DNA of 47,408 nt from Novacetimonas cocois (GCF_003311635.1 NZ_QEXL01000018.1:30900-78307), one strand, 5' to 3'; shown: positions 9,311 to 21,616, numbered from the stretch's first letter. Numbers and translations: made by a program. Notes: generated from the sequence alone by a model not told the origin.

Positions 9311-9799
9311 GTGAAACGTCTTCCCCTTCTGGCCATGGTCATGGGCATCGCCAGCCTCATTCCCATTGTCGGGTGTGCCTGCGCCATCATTTTCCTTTCC
9401 CCCACGGTGACACCCCGCATGCTGGAGGTCACCGTCGGCTACGCGGCGGTGATGCTGTCCTTCATGGGGGCCATTCACTGGGGACTGGCGCTGGATACGC
9501 CCGCCATAATCACTCCGGGCCAGACGCCGGGAAAGATCAACAGCTATCGGCTGCTGCTGGGCGCGGTCCCTGCCGGGATCGGCTGGCTTTCGCTATGCGT
9601 GGCAATGTTTCATGAACTGGCCGCACTGATGATGCTTATGGCCGGATTCGCGGCCACACTGGCGGTGGAGCGCGCGGCATGGCGCCGGGGGGCGATGCCA
9701 CGCGGTTACATGACGCTGCAGTGGATTGTCATTACCGTGGTGGAAGTCTGTCTGCTGGCGGTCGCGGTCATGGCGCTGTCGTGGAAATACACCGCCTGA
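9311..9799 (+). CDS. DUF3429-family membrane protein, function unknown
   Basis: This is a 162-residue integral membrane protein with about five hydrophobic segments. The segment MLSFMGAIHWGLAL (residues 49-62) is the hallmark of DUF3429, a family that includes eukaryotic TMEM69. Its function is not established. The GTG start at 9311 is preceded by GAGGAGA (9294-9300). It is transcribed alone, against the direction of the surrounding eno and kdsA genes, and so looks like an insertion into a conserved gene string. Confidence 0.8.
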   Translation: MKRLPLLAMVMGIASLIPIVGCACAIIFLSPTVTPRMLEVTVGYAAVMLSFMGAIHWGLALDTPAIITPGQTPGKINSYRLLLGAVPAGIGWLSLCVAMFHELAALMMLMAGFAATLAVERAAWRRGAMPRGYMTLQWIVITVVEVCLLAVAVMALSWKYTA

Positions 9800-9821
9800 C
9801 AGGCCGCCTTTTCACATAAAC

Positions 9822-9835
9822 CGGGCCAGATGCGA

Positions 9836-9844
<9 letters not shown>
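9822..9844. terminator. Possible bidirectional terminator between DUF3429 gene and kdsA
   Basis: CGGGCC (9822-9827) and GGCCCG (9839-9844) form a GC-rich stem flanked by AA and TT, with an 11-nt loop that contains the kdsA stop codon. The T-tracts are short, so termination is plausible but not certain. Confidence 0.45.
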
Positions 9845-12435
<2,591 letters not shown>

Positions 12436-12744
12436 TCAATGACCCGACGGAGCCGAAGAAGCCGGAGCTGAAGGGGCAGGGGGCTGAGCAAGGATATCAT
12501 GCCCCACACCGGACGAGGCACCACGGTTCATGATCGCCAGCGTCAGCGACAGCACCATGAAAATGGTGCCCAGGATCGCGGTGGAACGCGTCAGCAGCGT
12601 CGCGGTGCCGCGTCCAGACATGAATGATCCCATCCCCTGGGAACTTCCGATTCCAAGACCGCCTCCCTCGCTGCGCTGGATCAGGATCGTCCCGATCAGT
12701 GCCACCGTGACAAACAGATGCAACAAAAGAAGGACCGTGATCAT
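12436..12744 (-). CDS. secG: Preprotein translocase subunit SecG
   Basis: SecG is the small auxiliary subunit of the SecYEG channel. The 102-residue protein shows the standard layout: a first transmembrane segment (about 2-22), the conserved cytoplasmic loop (LIQRSEGGGLGIGSS, 21-35, and MGSFMSGRGTATLLTRSTA), a second transmembrane segment (about 55-71), and a Pro/Ala/Ser-rich tail (85-102) typical of alphaproteobacterial SecG. It lies 41 bp downstream of tpiA and is followed by a strong terminator, so tpiA-secG is a two-gene unit. Confidence 0.95.
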   Translation of the reverse strand: MITVLLLLHLFVTVALIGTILIQRSEGGGLGIGSSQGMGSFMSGRGTATLLTRSTAILGTIFMVLSLTLAIMNRGASSGVGHDILAQPPAPSAPASSAPSGH

Positions 12745-12785
12745 ACTTGTTCCCAGCTATCCCCCCTTGGACGGGGTGGATGAAA

Positions 12786-13529
12786 TCAGATATCGACCGC
12801 CGCGCGGACGATCGGCATGAACGTATCCGCCGCCAGGCTGGCGTTTCCGACCAGCGCGCCACCGACATTGGCGATGGGCAGGATATCGGCGGCATTACGT
12901 CCGTTGACCGACCCACCATAAAGGATTTTTATGGTTTTACCAGCATCGCCGAACTGCCGCACCAGTTCCTCGCGGATAAACAGGGTCATGTCCGCGATAT
13001 CCTGCTGGGACGCCGCCGTTCCCGACCCGATCGCCCATACCGGCTCATAGGCCACGATCCCTGTGAAACCCTGCGGCAGGGATCCCTGGATCTGCCATCC
13101 CACGGTCTCCTGCGAATCTCCCGCCGCGCGCTGGTCGGCATTTTCGCCCACGCACACGATGGGGGTCAGCCCGGCCGCCGCCGCCGCGACCGCCTTTTCA
13201 CGCACGATTTCGTCGAGTTCATTGTGATCGCGCCTGCGTTCGGAATGGCCCAGGATCACGTATTCGACGCCCAGATCGCGCAGCATGCTGGCCGCGATGT
13301 CACCGGTATGCGCCCCGCAGGGATCCTGATGGCAGTCCTGTGCGCCGAGCGCGATTCCATGTTCGCGCAGTTTCGGCCCGATCAGGGCAAGCTGCGTGAA
13401 GGGCGGGCAGACGACCACCTGCGCGCCGGAGACGTCCTCGGACATGGCCGCGCCGATGTCATCGGCCACCTTGGCGGCGTCGGCTGTCATGCCATGCATT
13501 TTCCAGTTGCCGACGATTATCTGCTTCAT
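12786..13529 (-). CDS. tpiA: Triosephosphate isomerase
   Basis: TpiA interconverts glyceraldehyde 3-phosphate and dihydroxyacetone phosphate. The 247-residue protein has the catalytic Lys10 (GNWKMH), His95 (LGHSERR), Glu162 (YEPVWAIGSG) and the phosphate-binding ILYGGSVN near the C-terminus. The frame is open 18 codons upstream of this ATG, but only the start at 13529 matches the family N-terminus MKQIIVGNWK. It is divergent from ppiD. Confidence 0.98.
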   Translation of the reverse strand: MKQIIVGNWKMHGMTADAAKVADDIGAAMSEDVSGAQVVVCPPFTQLALIGPKLREHGIALGAQDCHQDPCGAHTGDIAASMLRDLGVEYVILGHSERRRDHNELDEIVREKAVAAAAAGLTPIVCVGENADQRAAGDSQETVGWQIQGSLPQGFTGIVAYEPVWAIGSGTAASQQDIADMTLFIREELVRQFGDAGKTIKILYGGSVNGRNAADILPIANVGGALVGNASLAADTFMPIVRAAVDI

Positions 13530-13812
13530 TGCTGCTTTTTCCGGTAATGCACATACTGAAACTGCGATTCCACCGATCCTCAACCCCGTGGTGGCGCAGG
13601 GAACCGGCAGCCTGTTTCCTTCAGCCTACACCATCCCCCCCGACGGATGGCAAGCCATCCATGCGGCGGGGCAGGGGCGTGCCGAACTGCCTTCTGGTCA
13701 AATGTCCGGGGGGGCCGTATGGTGCCGCTGCTGAAAAAGTGGCCCATCCATGCCATGCGCGCATGGGTCATGCTGCGTTACTTGCCGATTTTCGTCTGGG
13801 TCTGGTGTCTGC
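13530..13812. other. 283-bp divergent intergenic region, tpiA to ppiD
   Basis: This is the longest gap in the window. I see no gene in it. It holds a tight hairpin (GGATGGC-AA-GCCATCC, 13645-13660) and a 14-bp palindrome CCATGCGCGCATGG (13753-13766), which lies 47 bp before the ppiD start and could be an operator. The region must contain promoters for tpiA and for ppiD-trp, but none stands out. Confidence 0.5.
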
Positions 13813-15744
13813 ATGCTATCATTCTTGTGCCGTATTTTTGTCGATTCCTGGGTCGGCAGGATTGTCGTGGGGCTGTTTTTCCTGACTTTCGTGGGATGGG
13901 GCGTGGGCGACGTCCTGATGAACATCGGCACCGAACGCGCCGATGTCGTGGCCCGCGTTGGGCCAGACCCCATCCTTGTGCCCGCCTATGAACAGGCGCT
14001 GCGCACGGAAATGCCCCAGATCGCGCAGCAGATGCATCTGCAGGATCCATCACAGATCCCCGCCACCACGCGTGAACAGATTGCTCAGCAGGTCCTCCAG
14101 CGCCTTGTCCTTCAGGCCGAAGTGGCGCTGGCCGCGCGCAATCACGGGCTGCTCGTGCCCGACAGCGCGGTGCGCGCCGAAATCTTCGCCATTCCCGCCT
14201 TTCAGGACAAGAACGGCAAGTTCGACCGCGACCTGTTCAACAACAGGCTGCGCAACAGCGGCATGACGGAAGGGCGGCTGATCGAACTTGTCCGGGCGGA
14301 ACAGGCATCGAAGGCGCTGATGGAACCGATTCGCAGCGGCGCGACCGCGCCCGACATCCTGACGCGCCGCATCTTCGACCTCGAGGCCCAGACACGCAGG
14401 GTCGACATCGTGCGCGTTCCCTTCGCATCGCAGACGCCGGCCGCGCCCACCGACGCACAGATGCACCGTTTTTACGCCAACCATCCGTGGCTGTTCCAGG
14501 CCCCGGAATACCGGCATGCCCGAATCGTGGTGCTGTCGCCCGAGACGATGGCCCGTTCAATCACCATTCCGGACGCCGACCTGCGTCATATGTATGAACA
14601 GCAGTCACAGCGGTTCAACACGCCAGAGACACGCTCCGTTCAGGTCATCACCGCCCCGACCGAGGCCCGCGCCCGCGAACTGCTGAACACATGGCAGCAG
14701 GGCGCGAACTGGGATGCGATGCAGAAAGACGCGGGCAGGGACAGCGCCAGCGTGGAAATGAACGACATCCGCATCGCCTCCGTGCCTTCGCAGGATCTGG
14801 GACGAAAGATTTTCGCGGCGCCGGCCGATGCGATCCAGCCCCCCGTCCATACCGATGGCGGCTGGGCGATCTTCCGCGTCACGCATGTCACGCCCGCGCA
14901 TGTTTCGGATTTTGAATCCGCGCGCCCCGCGCTGCAGTCGCAGGCCGTCGCCGAACAGGTGCAGGCGCAGATGGGCGATCGGGTCCAGAAGCTTCAGGAC
15001 GCCATCGCCGGCGGCGGGCTGGATTCCATTCCGACCGACATCGGGGCAGCTGCCATGTCCGGCAACATCGACGCCCACGGCATGACGCAAGAAGGCACGC
15101 CTGCCCCTATCCCCGGCAGCGACGCCGTCAGGCAGGCCATCACCGGACGCATCTTCACCCAGCCCAAGGGCGGCAGCCCCGAACTGATCCAGGGGCCGGA
15201 AGGGACGTGGTACGCCGTCATGGTCGATGGCATCACCCCAGCCCAGCCCCAGTCCTATGAAGCGTCCGCCGGCAAGGTGCGCGATGCGTGGATGGCGGAT
15301 GCGCAGCGCCATGCCGCGGACCAGTCCGCCACCGACCTTTACAACCGGGCGCAGGATGGCGGAGGGCTGGCGCATCTCCAGCCCGCCATTGCCGATCTGG
15401 TTCACAGCGCCGAATTCTCGCGCACCCATGATACGCCCGATGTCCCGCACGAGGTCGCGGAAATCGCATTCCGCCTTGACCATCCGGGACAGAGCCTGAT
15501 GATCGAGGCCGATGGCGCCTTTTACGTCGCGACCCTGACGGACATTTCGCGGCCCGATCCGTCAACGCAGCGCATGCTGTTTGACCGTATCCGCGCCAGC
15601 CTGACGCAGGCCGTGGCCGATGATGTGGAGATGAGCTATGCCATGGCCCTGCAGGCCACGGTAAAGCCCAAGCCCAACCCAAGCGCCATCAACGCGGTCA
15701 TGTCGGCCGTTTCCGGCAAGGGCAATCCAGAGGCAGGACAGTGA
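13813..15744 (+). CDS. ppiD: Membrane-anchored SurA/PpiD-type periplasmic folding factor
   Basis: This 643-residue protein has one N-terminal transmembrane anchor (about 13-35, WVGRIVVGLFFLTFVGWGVG) and a large periplasmic part. It begins with a SurA-N-like chaperone domain (residues about 60-210, with REQIAQQVLQRLVLQAEV and DKNGKFDRDLFNNRLR). A parvulin-like region follows (about 230-390), then a second helical and repeat region. PpiD assists folding of exported proteins near the Sec channel. The parvulin part is divergent, so isomerase activity is uncertain. The ATG at 13813 fits the short cytoplasmic N-terminus, though its ribosome binding site is poor and the frame is open to 13750. Its stop overlaps trpE by 4 bases. 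Confidence 0.88.
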   Translation: MLSFLCRIFVDSWVGRIVVGLFFLTFVGWGVGDVLMNIGTERADVVARVGPDPILVPAYEQALRTEMPQIAQQMHLQDPSQIPATTREQIAQQVLQRLVLQAEVALAARNHGLLVPDSAVRAEIFAIPAFQDKNGKFDRDLFNNRLRNSGMTEGRLIELVRAEQASKALMEPIRSGATAPDILTRRIFDLEAQTRRVDIVRVPFASQTPAAPTDAQMHRFYANHPWLFQAPEYRHARIVVLSPETMARSITIPDADLRHMYEQQSQRFNTPETRSVQVITAPTEARARELLNTWQQGANWDAMQKDAGRDSASVEMNDIRIASVPSQDLGRKIFAAPADAIQPPVHTDGGWAIFRVTHVTPAHVSDFESARPALQSQAVAEQVQAQMGDRVQKLQDAIAGGGLDSIPTDIGAAAMSGNIDAHGMTQEGTPAPIPGSDAVRQAITGRIFTQPKGGSPELIQGPEGTWYAVMVDGITPAQPQSYEASAGKVRDAWMADAQRHAADQSATDLYNRAQDGGGLAHLQPAIADLVHSAEFSRTHDTPDVPHEVAEIAFRLDHPGQSLMIEADGAFYVATLTDISRPDPSTQRMLFDRIRASLTQAVADDVEMSYAMALQATVKPKPNPSAINAVMSAVSGKGNPEAGQ

Positions 15745-17330
15745 GCACGGACCCATCACAGTTCATTCCTTCGTTTCAGGCCATGCCTGCCCCCGACAGG
15801 GAGGACGCGCTAGCGATCCTGCGTCAGGGGCGACCGACGATCGCATGGCGGGTCGAACCCGCCGACCTGCTGACGCCGGTTGCAGCGTTCCTGCATCTGT
15901 CGTCACTGGCCGCCCGGCACGGGGGCGGTAATGGCGGACGCAATGCCTTCCTGTTCGAAAGCGTGGAGGGGGGGATTTCGCGGGGCCGCTATTCCGTCAT
16001 CGGGCTGCTTCCCGACCTGATCTGGCGCTGCCATGACGGCAGGGCCAGCATATGCAGCGACCCGGCCGCCGACCGGCACGAATTCGTGCCACAGTCCCGG
16101 CCCCCGCTGGACTCCCTGCGCGACATCCTTCATGCCAGCCGCATCGAACTGCCGGATTACCTGCCCCCCATGACGGGCGGCGTCTTCGGCTATCTGGGCT
16201 ATGACATGATCCGGCAGATCGAACGTCTGCCAGACATTCCGCCCGACGATCTGGACCTGCCCGAAGGGATCATGATCCGGCCCGGCCTGTTCGCCATTTT
16301 CGATACCGTGCGCGATGAACTGCTGCTGGCCGTGCCATTGCGGCCCGATGCCACGCAGTCGCCGGAGGCGATACGGGAAAAGGGGCAGAAGCTGCTGCAG
16401 GAGGCGCGCGCCGCACTGGCCACGCCCCTGCCTGCGCCACGGAGCCATGCGGCACCGCTTGCGCCGCCGGTCCCGCGATCCCCGTTCACGCGGGACGAAT
16501 TCTGCGCGATGGTGCGTCGCATCCAGGATTACATCGCGGCCGGCGATGCGTTCCAGGTGGTGCCCAGCCAGCGGTTCGAGGCGGATTTCACCCTGCCGCC
16601 CTTTGCGCTGTATCGCGCCCTGCGCCGCATCAATCCCGCACCCTTCCTGTTTTATCTGGATCTCGACGGGTTCAGCCTCGTGGGGTCCTCGCCGGAAATC
16701 CTGGTGCGCCTGCGCGATGGCACGATGACGGTCCGCCCGCTGGCGGGGACACGTCCACGCGGACGCACGGCGGCCGAGGATCTTGCCCTGGAGCAGGATC
16801 TTCTGGCGGACCCGAAGGAACGGGCCGAACATCTGATGCTGATCGACCTTGGCCGCAATGACGTGGGAAAGGCGTGCGAACTCGGCTCGGTCAGGGTGAC
16901 GGAACAGTTCGTCATCGAACGGTTCAGCCACGTCATGCATATCTCCTCCAACGTGGAGGGCACGCTGCGCCCTGAGCTGGAGGGGCTTGACGCCCTCATG
17001 GCGGGTTTCCCCGCAGGCACCCTGACGGGCGCGCCCAAGATCCGGGCCATGGAAATCATTGACGAGGTCGAACCCACGCGACGGGCGACCTATGCCGGGT
17101 GCATCGGCTATTTCGGGCCGGAAGGGCAGATGGACACCTGCATCGGCCTGCGCATGGCCGTCGTCAGGAACGGGAAGATGTATGTGCAGGCCGGATGTGG
17201 CGTCGTGGCCGACAGCGTGCCGGAAGCGGAATACGAGGAAACCCGCCAGAAGGCGCGCGCCCTGTTCCGCGCGGCGGAGGAGGCGGTCCGCTTTGCCACG
17301 CGCGACCGGGATGGAAACACGGATGAATAG
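15741..17330 (+). CDS. trpE: Anthranilate synthase component I
   Basis: TrpE makes anthranilate from chorismate with ammonia from TrpG, the first step of tryptophan synthesis. The 529-residue protein has an N-terminal regulatory half with [19 protein letters not shown] (the FES part of the tryptophan-binding LLES region) and a chorismate-binding domain: [58 protein letters not shown], and YAGCIGYF. The GTG start overlaps the ppiD stop (GTGA); an ATG at 15783 is an alternative. No Trp-rich leader peptide or attenuator can lie directly upstream because ppiD occupies that space, so feedback inhibition is the control visible here. Confidence 0.97.
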   Translation: MSTDPSQFIPSFQAMPAPDREDALAILRQGRPTIAWRVEPADLLTPVAAFLHLSSLAARHGGGNGGRNAFLFESVEGGISRGRYSVIGLLPDLIWRCHDGRASICSDPAADRHEFVPQSRPPLDSLRDILHASRIELPDYLPPMTGGVFGYLGYDMIRQIERLPDIPPDDLDLPEGIMIRPGLFAIFDTVRDELLLAVPLRPDATQSPEAIREKGQKLLQEARAALATPLPAPRSHAAPLAPPVPRSPFTRDEFCAMVRRIQDYIAAGDAFQVVPSQRFEADFTLPPFALYRALRRINPAPFLFYLDLDGFSLVGSSPEILVRLRDGTMTVRPLAGTRPRGRTAAEDLALEQDLLADPKERAEHLMLIDLGRNDVGKACELGSVRVTEQFVIERFSHVMHISSNVEGTLRPELEGLDALMAGFPAGTLTGAPKIRAMEIIDEVEPTRRATYAGCIGYFGPEGQMDTCIGLRMAVVRNGKMYVQAGCGVVADSVPEAEYEETRQKARALFRAAEEAVRFATRDRDGNTDE

Positions 17331-17420
17331 ATGTTGTACGGAAATATACACATTTATTTTACCGTTCATCCGAACAGGGATTTGACCATGCCCCGCCACA
17401 AGGTCATGATATCGACATGA
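17331..17420 (+). other. trpE-trpG spacer: in-frame 29-codon ORF and stem at the trpG start
   Basis: Directly after the trpE TAG comes an ATG in the same frame, opening 29 codons that end in a TGA overlapping the trpG ATG (ATGA). The segment is AT-rich for this genome. An inverted repeat TCATG (17404-17408) / CATGA (17416-17420) spans the trpG start. The arrangement could couple trpG translation to trpE, through reinitiation or read-through. The peptide has no tryptophan and no known relatives that I recognise, so I do not call it a gene. Confidence 0.35.
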
Positions 17421-18013
17421 TCCTTCTGATCGACAATTATGACAGCTTTACCTTCAACCTTGTCCACTATCTGGGGGATCTTGGGGAACGCTGCGACGTA
17501 CGGCGCAACGATGCCATCAGCGTTGACGAGGCCCTGGCCCTGAAGCCGGAGGCCATCGTGTTTTCGCCCGGCCCACGTTCCCCGAACGAGGCAGGGATCT
17601 GCTGCGAACTGATCGCGCGTGCGGCAGGACAGGTGCCGATGTTTGGCGTCTGCCTGGGGCACCAGTCGATCGGGCAGGTTTTCGGGGGCAGGGTCGTACG
17701 CGCGCCCCAGCCCATGCATGGCAAGGTATCGCCCGTCATGCACAACGGGACAGACATATTCGCGGGCCTGCCGGACCCGTTCCGCGCCACGCGCTATCAC
17801 AGCCTGACCGTTGATCCCGACACGTTGCCCGATACGCTTGTCCCCACGGCCTGGACGGCCGATGGCGTGATCATGGGGCTGCGGCATCGTGACCTGCCGA
17901 TATTCGGGGTGCAGTTCCATCCCGAAAGCATTGCCTCAGAACACGGGCATGACATCCTGTCCAATTTTCTGGCAATCGCGCGCAATGGCGTCACGCCCCG
18001 CAAGGCTGCCTGA
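17417..18013 (+). CDS. trpG: Anthranilate synthase component II (glutamine amidotransferase)
   Basis: TrpG hydrolyses glutamine and passes ammonia to TrpE. The 198-residue class I amidotransferase has [17 protein letters not shown] at the N-terminus, the nucleophile Cys79 (GVCLGHQ), and the His168/Glu170 pair (QFHPES). The oxyanion loop reads [11 protein letters not shown], with Arg where many members have Cys or Gly. It could also serve p-aminobenzoate synthesis, since no separate pabA is in the window. It lies 86 bp after trpE and 6 bp before trpD. Confidence 0.97.
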   Translation: MILLIDNYDSFTFNLVHYLGDLGERCDVRRNDAISVDEALALKPEAIVFSPGPRSPNEAGICCELIARAAGQVPMFGVCLGHQSIGQVFGGRVVRAPQPMHGKVSPVMHNGTDIFAGLPDPFRATRYHSLTVDPDTLPDTLVPTAWTADGVIMGLRHRDLPIFGVQFHPESIASEHGHDILSNFLAIARNGVTPRKAA

Positions 18014-18019
18014 CGCGCC

Positions 18020-19120
18020 ATGGAACATTCTTCAGGCCCGTCCTCCCGTGTGGCTGGCAGTTTCCGCACCGTGATGAAGGACCTGCTGGCGGGACATGAC
18101 CTGTCCCATGACGCGGCGGAATGTGTCTTCGGGCAGATCATGGACGGGCAGTTTTCCGACATCCGCCTGTCCTCCTTCCTCACGGCCCTGCACATGAAGG
18201 GCGAAACGCCCGACGAACTGCGCGGGGCGGTAAGGGCGATCAGGGCGCGCATGATCGGCGTGGCCGACCTTCCGGATGGATGCATCGACGTCTGTGGCAC
18301 GGGCGGGGACGGGCTTGGTACCTTCAACGTGTCCACTGCGGTTGCCTTCGTGCTGGCAGCGCTTGGCGTTCCCGTGGTCAAGCATGGCAACCGGGCATTG
18401 TCCTCGCGTTCCGGCGCGACCGACGTGCTCCAGGAACTCGGCGTCCTCATCCCGACGGAACATGACGATATCCGCACGCAGGTCCTGACGCGGCGGGTGG
18501 CGTTCCTTGCCGCCCCCAACCATCATCCTGCCCTGCGGCATGTGGGTGGCGTGCGCCGGGAACTGGGGTTCAGGACGATTTTCAACCTGGTGGGACCGCT
18601 ATGCAATCCGGGGGCGGTACGCCGGCAGATGATCGGCGTATTCGATCCGCGCTGGCTGCGCCCGATTGTCCAGACCCTGCATGATGAAGGATCGCACTGC
18701 GTCTGGAGCGTCAGCGGCAACTGTGGCGATGGCCGATGGGTTGATGAACTGACCCTTGCGGGGGAAAACCGGATCTGCGCCCTTGACGGCGGTGTCGTGC
18801 GCGATCTGGTCCTGACGCCGACGGACGCGGGCCTGTCCTGCGCGCCGATCGAGGCCATTGCGGGTGGTTCCCCCGAACATAACGCCCGCGCCCTTGCCGC
18901 GCTGCTGCAGGGCGCGGATGGTGCCTATCGCGATACCGTGCTGTTCAATGCGGCGGTGGCGCTGCATGTCGCCGGACGTGGAAATATCATTCGGGACGAC
19001 AGGATTGATATTGTCGCCCTGCGTGCGAACGTTGCCTTGGCCGCCAACGTTCTCGACAATGGCGCGGCGCATGCCGTGCTGCACTCCGTTCGTGAAGACC
19101 GGGCGGACAGGCCAGAATAG
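18020..19120 (+). CDS. trpD: Anthranilate phosphoribosyltransferase
   Basis: TrpD transfers phosphoribosyl from PRPP to anthranilate. The 366-residue protein shows the PRPP-binding GTGGDG (93-98), KHGNRALSSRSG (121-132), PNHHPALRHVGGVRRELG, and FNLVGPLCNPG, all standard for the family. The N-terminus carries about 12 extra residues compared with short family members. It follows trpG by 6 bp and is 18 bp before trpC. TrpF, TrpB and TrpA are not in the window and must be encoded elsewhere, as is common in alphaproteobacteria. Confidence 0.97.
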   Translation: MEHSSGPSSRVAGSFRTVMKDLLAGHDLSHDAAECVFGQIMDGQFSDIRLSSFLTALHMKGETPDELRGAVRAIRARMIGVADLPDGCIDVCGTGGDGLGTFNVSTAVAFVLAALGVPVVKHGNRALSSRSGATDVLQELGVLIPTEHDDIRTQVLTRRVAFLAAPNHHPALRHVGGVRRELGFRTIFNLVGPLCNPGAVRRQMIGVFDPRWLRPIVQTLHDEGSHCVWSVSGNCGDGRWVDELTLAGENRICALDGGVVRDLVLTPTDAGLSCAPIEAIAGGSPEHNARALAALLQGADGAYRDTVLFNAAVALHVAGRGNIIRDDRIDIVALRANVALAANVLDNGAAHAVLHSVREDRADRPE

Positions 19121-19138
19121 AGTAACACAGGGTAAAAA

Positions 19139-20005
19139 ATGAACGACACGCCAATGATGCCGCAACAGACCGATTCTGTCTCGGACCTGGATGCCGATGA
19201 TTTGCCCGATGTGCTCGACCGGATCTGTGCCCGTACCCGGGTAGATGTCGCACAACGCGCAACCATCACGCCGCTGAAGGAAATCACGGCCCGCGCCAGG
19301 GAGGTCGCAACCCCGCCGCGCGGGTTCGGCCAGGCCCTCAAGCAGCGCACCGCCGATCACCAGATCGGCCTGATCGCCGAAATCAAGAAGGCGTCCCCGT
19401 CGGCGGGCATCCTGCGTGCCGACTATCAGCCCACCGTCATCGCCCAGCAGTATGAACAGGCGGGCGCGGCCTGTATCTCGGTCCTGACGGAAGGGTCGTG
19501 TTTCCATGGCAGCGCGGAAGATCTGACCCGCGTGCGGGAGGCGTGCAAGCTGCCCATCCTGCGCAAGGATTTCATCCTCGATCCGTGGCAGGTCCATGAA
19601 AGCCGCCTGATCGGCGCGGACTGCATCCTGCTGATCATGGCGATCCTGACGGATGCCGAGGCAGCCGAACTTCTCGATATCGCACGCGGACTTGATATGG
19701 ATGTACTGGTCGAAGTGCATGACGAGCATGAACTGAACCGCGCCCTGGCACTTGATACGTCACTGATCGGCATCAACAACCGTAATCTCAAGACGCTCAA
19801 GACCGATCTGAACACCACACTGGAACTTGCACCGATGGTGCCGCCTGATCGTATCATCGTCTCCGAAAGCGGGATCCGCACGCATGAAGACATCATGAAG
19901 CTGAACGCCGTGGGCGCAAGCGGCTTTCTGGTCGGTGAAAGCCTGCTGCGCAGCGACAACCTGGAAGAGGCGGTGCATGCCCTGCTGGGAACCACGCCCG
20001 CATGA
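19139..20005 (+). CDS. trpC: Indole-3-glycerol phosphate synthase
   Basis: TrpC closes the pyrrole ring to give indole-3-glycerol phosphate. The 288-residue TIM-barrel protein contains [15 protein letters not shown] with the catalytic lysine, [37 protein letters not shown], and IVSESGI and [13 protein letters not shown] at the phosphate-binding end. It is a stand-alone IGPS, not fused to TrpF. An N-terminal extension of about 15 residues precedes the conserved part. CAGGGTAAAA upstream is a modest ribosome binding site. Its stop overlaps the moaC start by 4 bases. Confidence 0.97.
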   Translation: MNDTPMMPQQTDSVSDLDADDLPDVLDRICARTRVDVAQRATITPLKEITARAREVATPPRGFGQALKQRTADHQIGLIAEIKKASPSAGILRADYQPTVIAQQYEQAGAACISVLTEGSCFHGSAEDLTRVREACKLPILRKDFILDPWQVHESRLIGADCILLIMAILTDAEAAELLDIARGLDMDVLVEVHDEHELNRALALDTSLIGINNRNLKTLKTDLNTTLELAPMVPPDRIIVSESGIRTHEDIMKLNAVGASGFLVGESLLRSDNLEEAVHALLGTTPA

Positions 20006-20499
20006 CGAAGGCCGGTCTTTCCCATCTGGACGCCACGGGCAACGCCATCATGGTGGATGTGTCGGACAAGGCCGAAACCCGTCGCGAGGCCGTGGCGCGG
20101 GGGCGCATCCGCATGCGCGCCTCCACGCTGGACATGATCCTTTCGGGCACGGCGCCCAAGGGTGACGTGCTGGCGACGGCGCGCATCGCAGGCATCATGG
20201 CAGCGAAACGGACATCGGACCTGATCCCCCTGTGTCATCCGCTGGCGCTGTCATCGGTGAGGGTGGAGCTTGTGCCCGCATCCGACAGGTCCGGCATCGA
20301 GATTACGGCACGCGTCCGGACCACCGGGCCGACCGGCGTGGAAATGGAAGCCCTGACAGCCGTTAGTATCGCGGGGCTGACACTTTATGACATGTGCAAG
20401 GCTGTCGATCGTGACATGGAAATCGGTGACATCTGCCTGCATCACAAGTCAGGCGGTGCATCAGGAACCTATGAAAGGGCAGCATCACCATCCGGATAA
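20002..20499 (+). CDS. moaC: Cyclic pyranopterin monophosphate synthase
   Basis: MoaC acts with MoaA to make cyclic pyranopterin monophosphate, the first stable intermediate of molybdenum cofactor synthesis. The 165-residue protein has [20 protein letters not shown] at the N-terminus, [13 protein letters not shown], and [20 protein letters not shown] followed by MCKAVDRDM with the catalytic lysine and aspartate. It is coupled to trpC by an ATGA overlap. trpC-moaC-moeA is a familiar alphaproteobacterial order, but here moaC is followed by pdhA and moeA lies near 6 kb on the other strand. Confidence 0.96.
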   Translation: MTKAGLSHLDATGNAIMVDVSDKAETRREAVARGRIRMRASTLDMILSGTAPKGDVLATARIAGIMAAKRTSDLIPLCHPLALSSVRVELVPASDRSGIEITARVRTTGPTGVEMEALTAVSIAGLTLYDMCKAVDRDMEIGDICLHHKSGGASGTYERAASPSG

Positions 20500-20530
20500 C
20501 TGAACCGCAACAGCCGGTTACCGCGCAATG

Positions 20531-20558
20531 ACCTGATCCGGGCAACCACCTGATCCGG
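20531..20558 (+). promoter_or_regulatory. Direct repeat upstream of pdhA
   Basis: ACCTGATCCGG occurs at 20531-20541 and again at 20548-20558, with a 17-bp period, in the 103-bp gap between moaC and pdhA. It is a candidate operator for the pyruvate dehydrogenase operon. I see no matching promoter consensus and do not recognise the regulator. Confidence 0.4.
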
Positions 20559-20602
20559 TCCGGTCCCCGGTCGATACGTCATGTAAAATGCAAGGACGCT
20601 CA

Positions 20603-21610
20603 ATGAGTGAAAAACAAGATTCCGACATAGGCGGTCGCAACAGTCAGGGCATGACCCAGACCGATCTTCAGGAGGCCTATTACCAGATGGTCCTGATCCG
20701 CCGTTTCGAGGAACGCGCCGGACAGCTGTATGGAATGGGACTGATTGGCGGTTTCTGTCACCTTTACATAGGGCAGGAAGCTGTCGTGGTCGGCATCCAG
20801 ATGGAGCTCAAGGACGGTGACAAGATCATCACCTCCTACCGCGACCATGGGCAGATGCTGGCGGCCGGCATGAACCCGCGCGGCGTCATGGCGGAACTGA
20901 CCGGACGCGAGGGGGGATATTCCCACGGCAAGGGGGGATCGATGCACATGTTCTCCCGCGAGAAGAATTTCTATGGCGGTCATGGCATCGTCGGCGCACA
21001 GGTCTCGCTGGGTATCGGGCTGGCCTTTGCCAATAAATACCGCAACACGGACGAGGTCGCGGTCACCTATTTCGGCGAAGGCGCGTCCAACCAGGGACAG
21101 GTTTACGAAAGCTTCAACCTCGCCGCGCTGCACAAGCTGCCCTGCATCTTCGTGATCGAAAACAACCGTTACGGCATGGGCACGAGCGTCGAACGCGCCT
21201 CCGCCTCGCGTGAACTGTGGCGCAATGGCGAACCCTGGGGCATTCCCGGTTTCCACGTCGATGGCATGGATGTGGAGGCCGTGCGCCGCGCCGCGCACGA
21301 GGCCGTCGCCCATTGCCGCGCGGGCAAGGGACCGGTGCTGCTGGAAGTTGATACCTATCGCTATCGCGGCCATTCCATGTCCGATCCCGCAAAATACCGC
21401 CAGCGTTCCGAAGTGGACGAAATGCGCAAGAACCACGACCCGATCGACCGGGTGCGTCGGGAACTGCTGGCGATGGGCACGACGGAAGACGAACTGAAAT
21501 CCATCGAGGCGAAGGTCAAGGCCATCGTCACGGACGCCAGCGATTTCGCCCAGACCAGCCCCGAACCAGATCCGTCCGAATTGTGGACCGATGTGCTTGT
21601 CGAAAGCTGA
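20603..21610 (+). CDS. pdhA: Pyruvate dehydrogenase E1 component, alpha subunit
   Basis: PdhA, with PdhB, decarboxylates pyruvate on thiamine diphosphate. The 335-residue protein has RRFEERAGQLYGMGLIGGF, GSMHMFSREKNFYGGHGIVG, the ThDP motif starting YFGEGASNQGQVYES and ending in ENN, and RYRGHSMSDPAKYR, the loop phosphorylated in mitochondrial homologues. The ATG at 20603 has AAGGA at proper spacing; an in-frame ATG at 20588 would add five residues. It opens a tight operon pdhA-pdhB-pdhC-lpd, with 6-12 bp gaps. Confidence 0.97.
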   Translation: MSEKQDSDIGGRNSQGMTQTDLQEAYYQMVLIRRFEERAGQLYGMGLIGGFCHLYIGQEAVVVGIQMELKDGDKIITSYRDHGQMLAAGMNPRGVMAELTGREGGYSHGKGGSMHMFSREKNFYGGHGIVGAQVSLGIGLAFANKYRNTDEVAVTYFGEGASNQGQVYESFNLAALHKLPCIFVIENNRYGMGTSVERASASRELWRNGEPWGIPGFHVDGMDVEAVRRAAHEAVAHCRAGKGPVLLEVDTYRYRGHSMSDPAKYRQRSEVDEMRKNHDPIDRVRRELLAMGTTEDELKSIEAKVKAIVTDASDFAQTSPEPDPSELWTDVLVES

Positions 21611-21616
21611 ACAGAG

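Noticed and set aside
13530-15741. Trp leader peptide and attenuator before trpE
   Set aside because: trpE overlaps ppiD, so no room exists for a leader. No Trp-codon cluster lies in the ppiD upstream gap.
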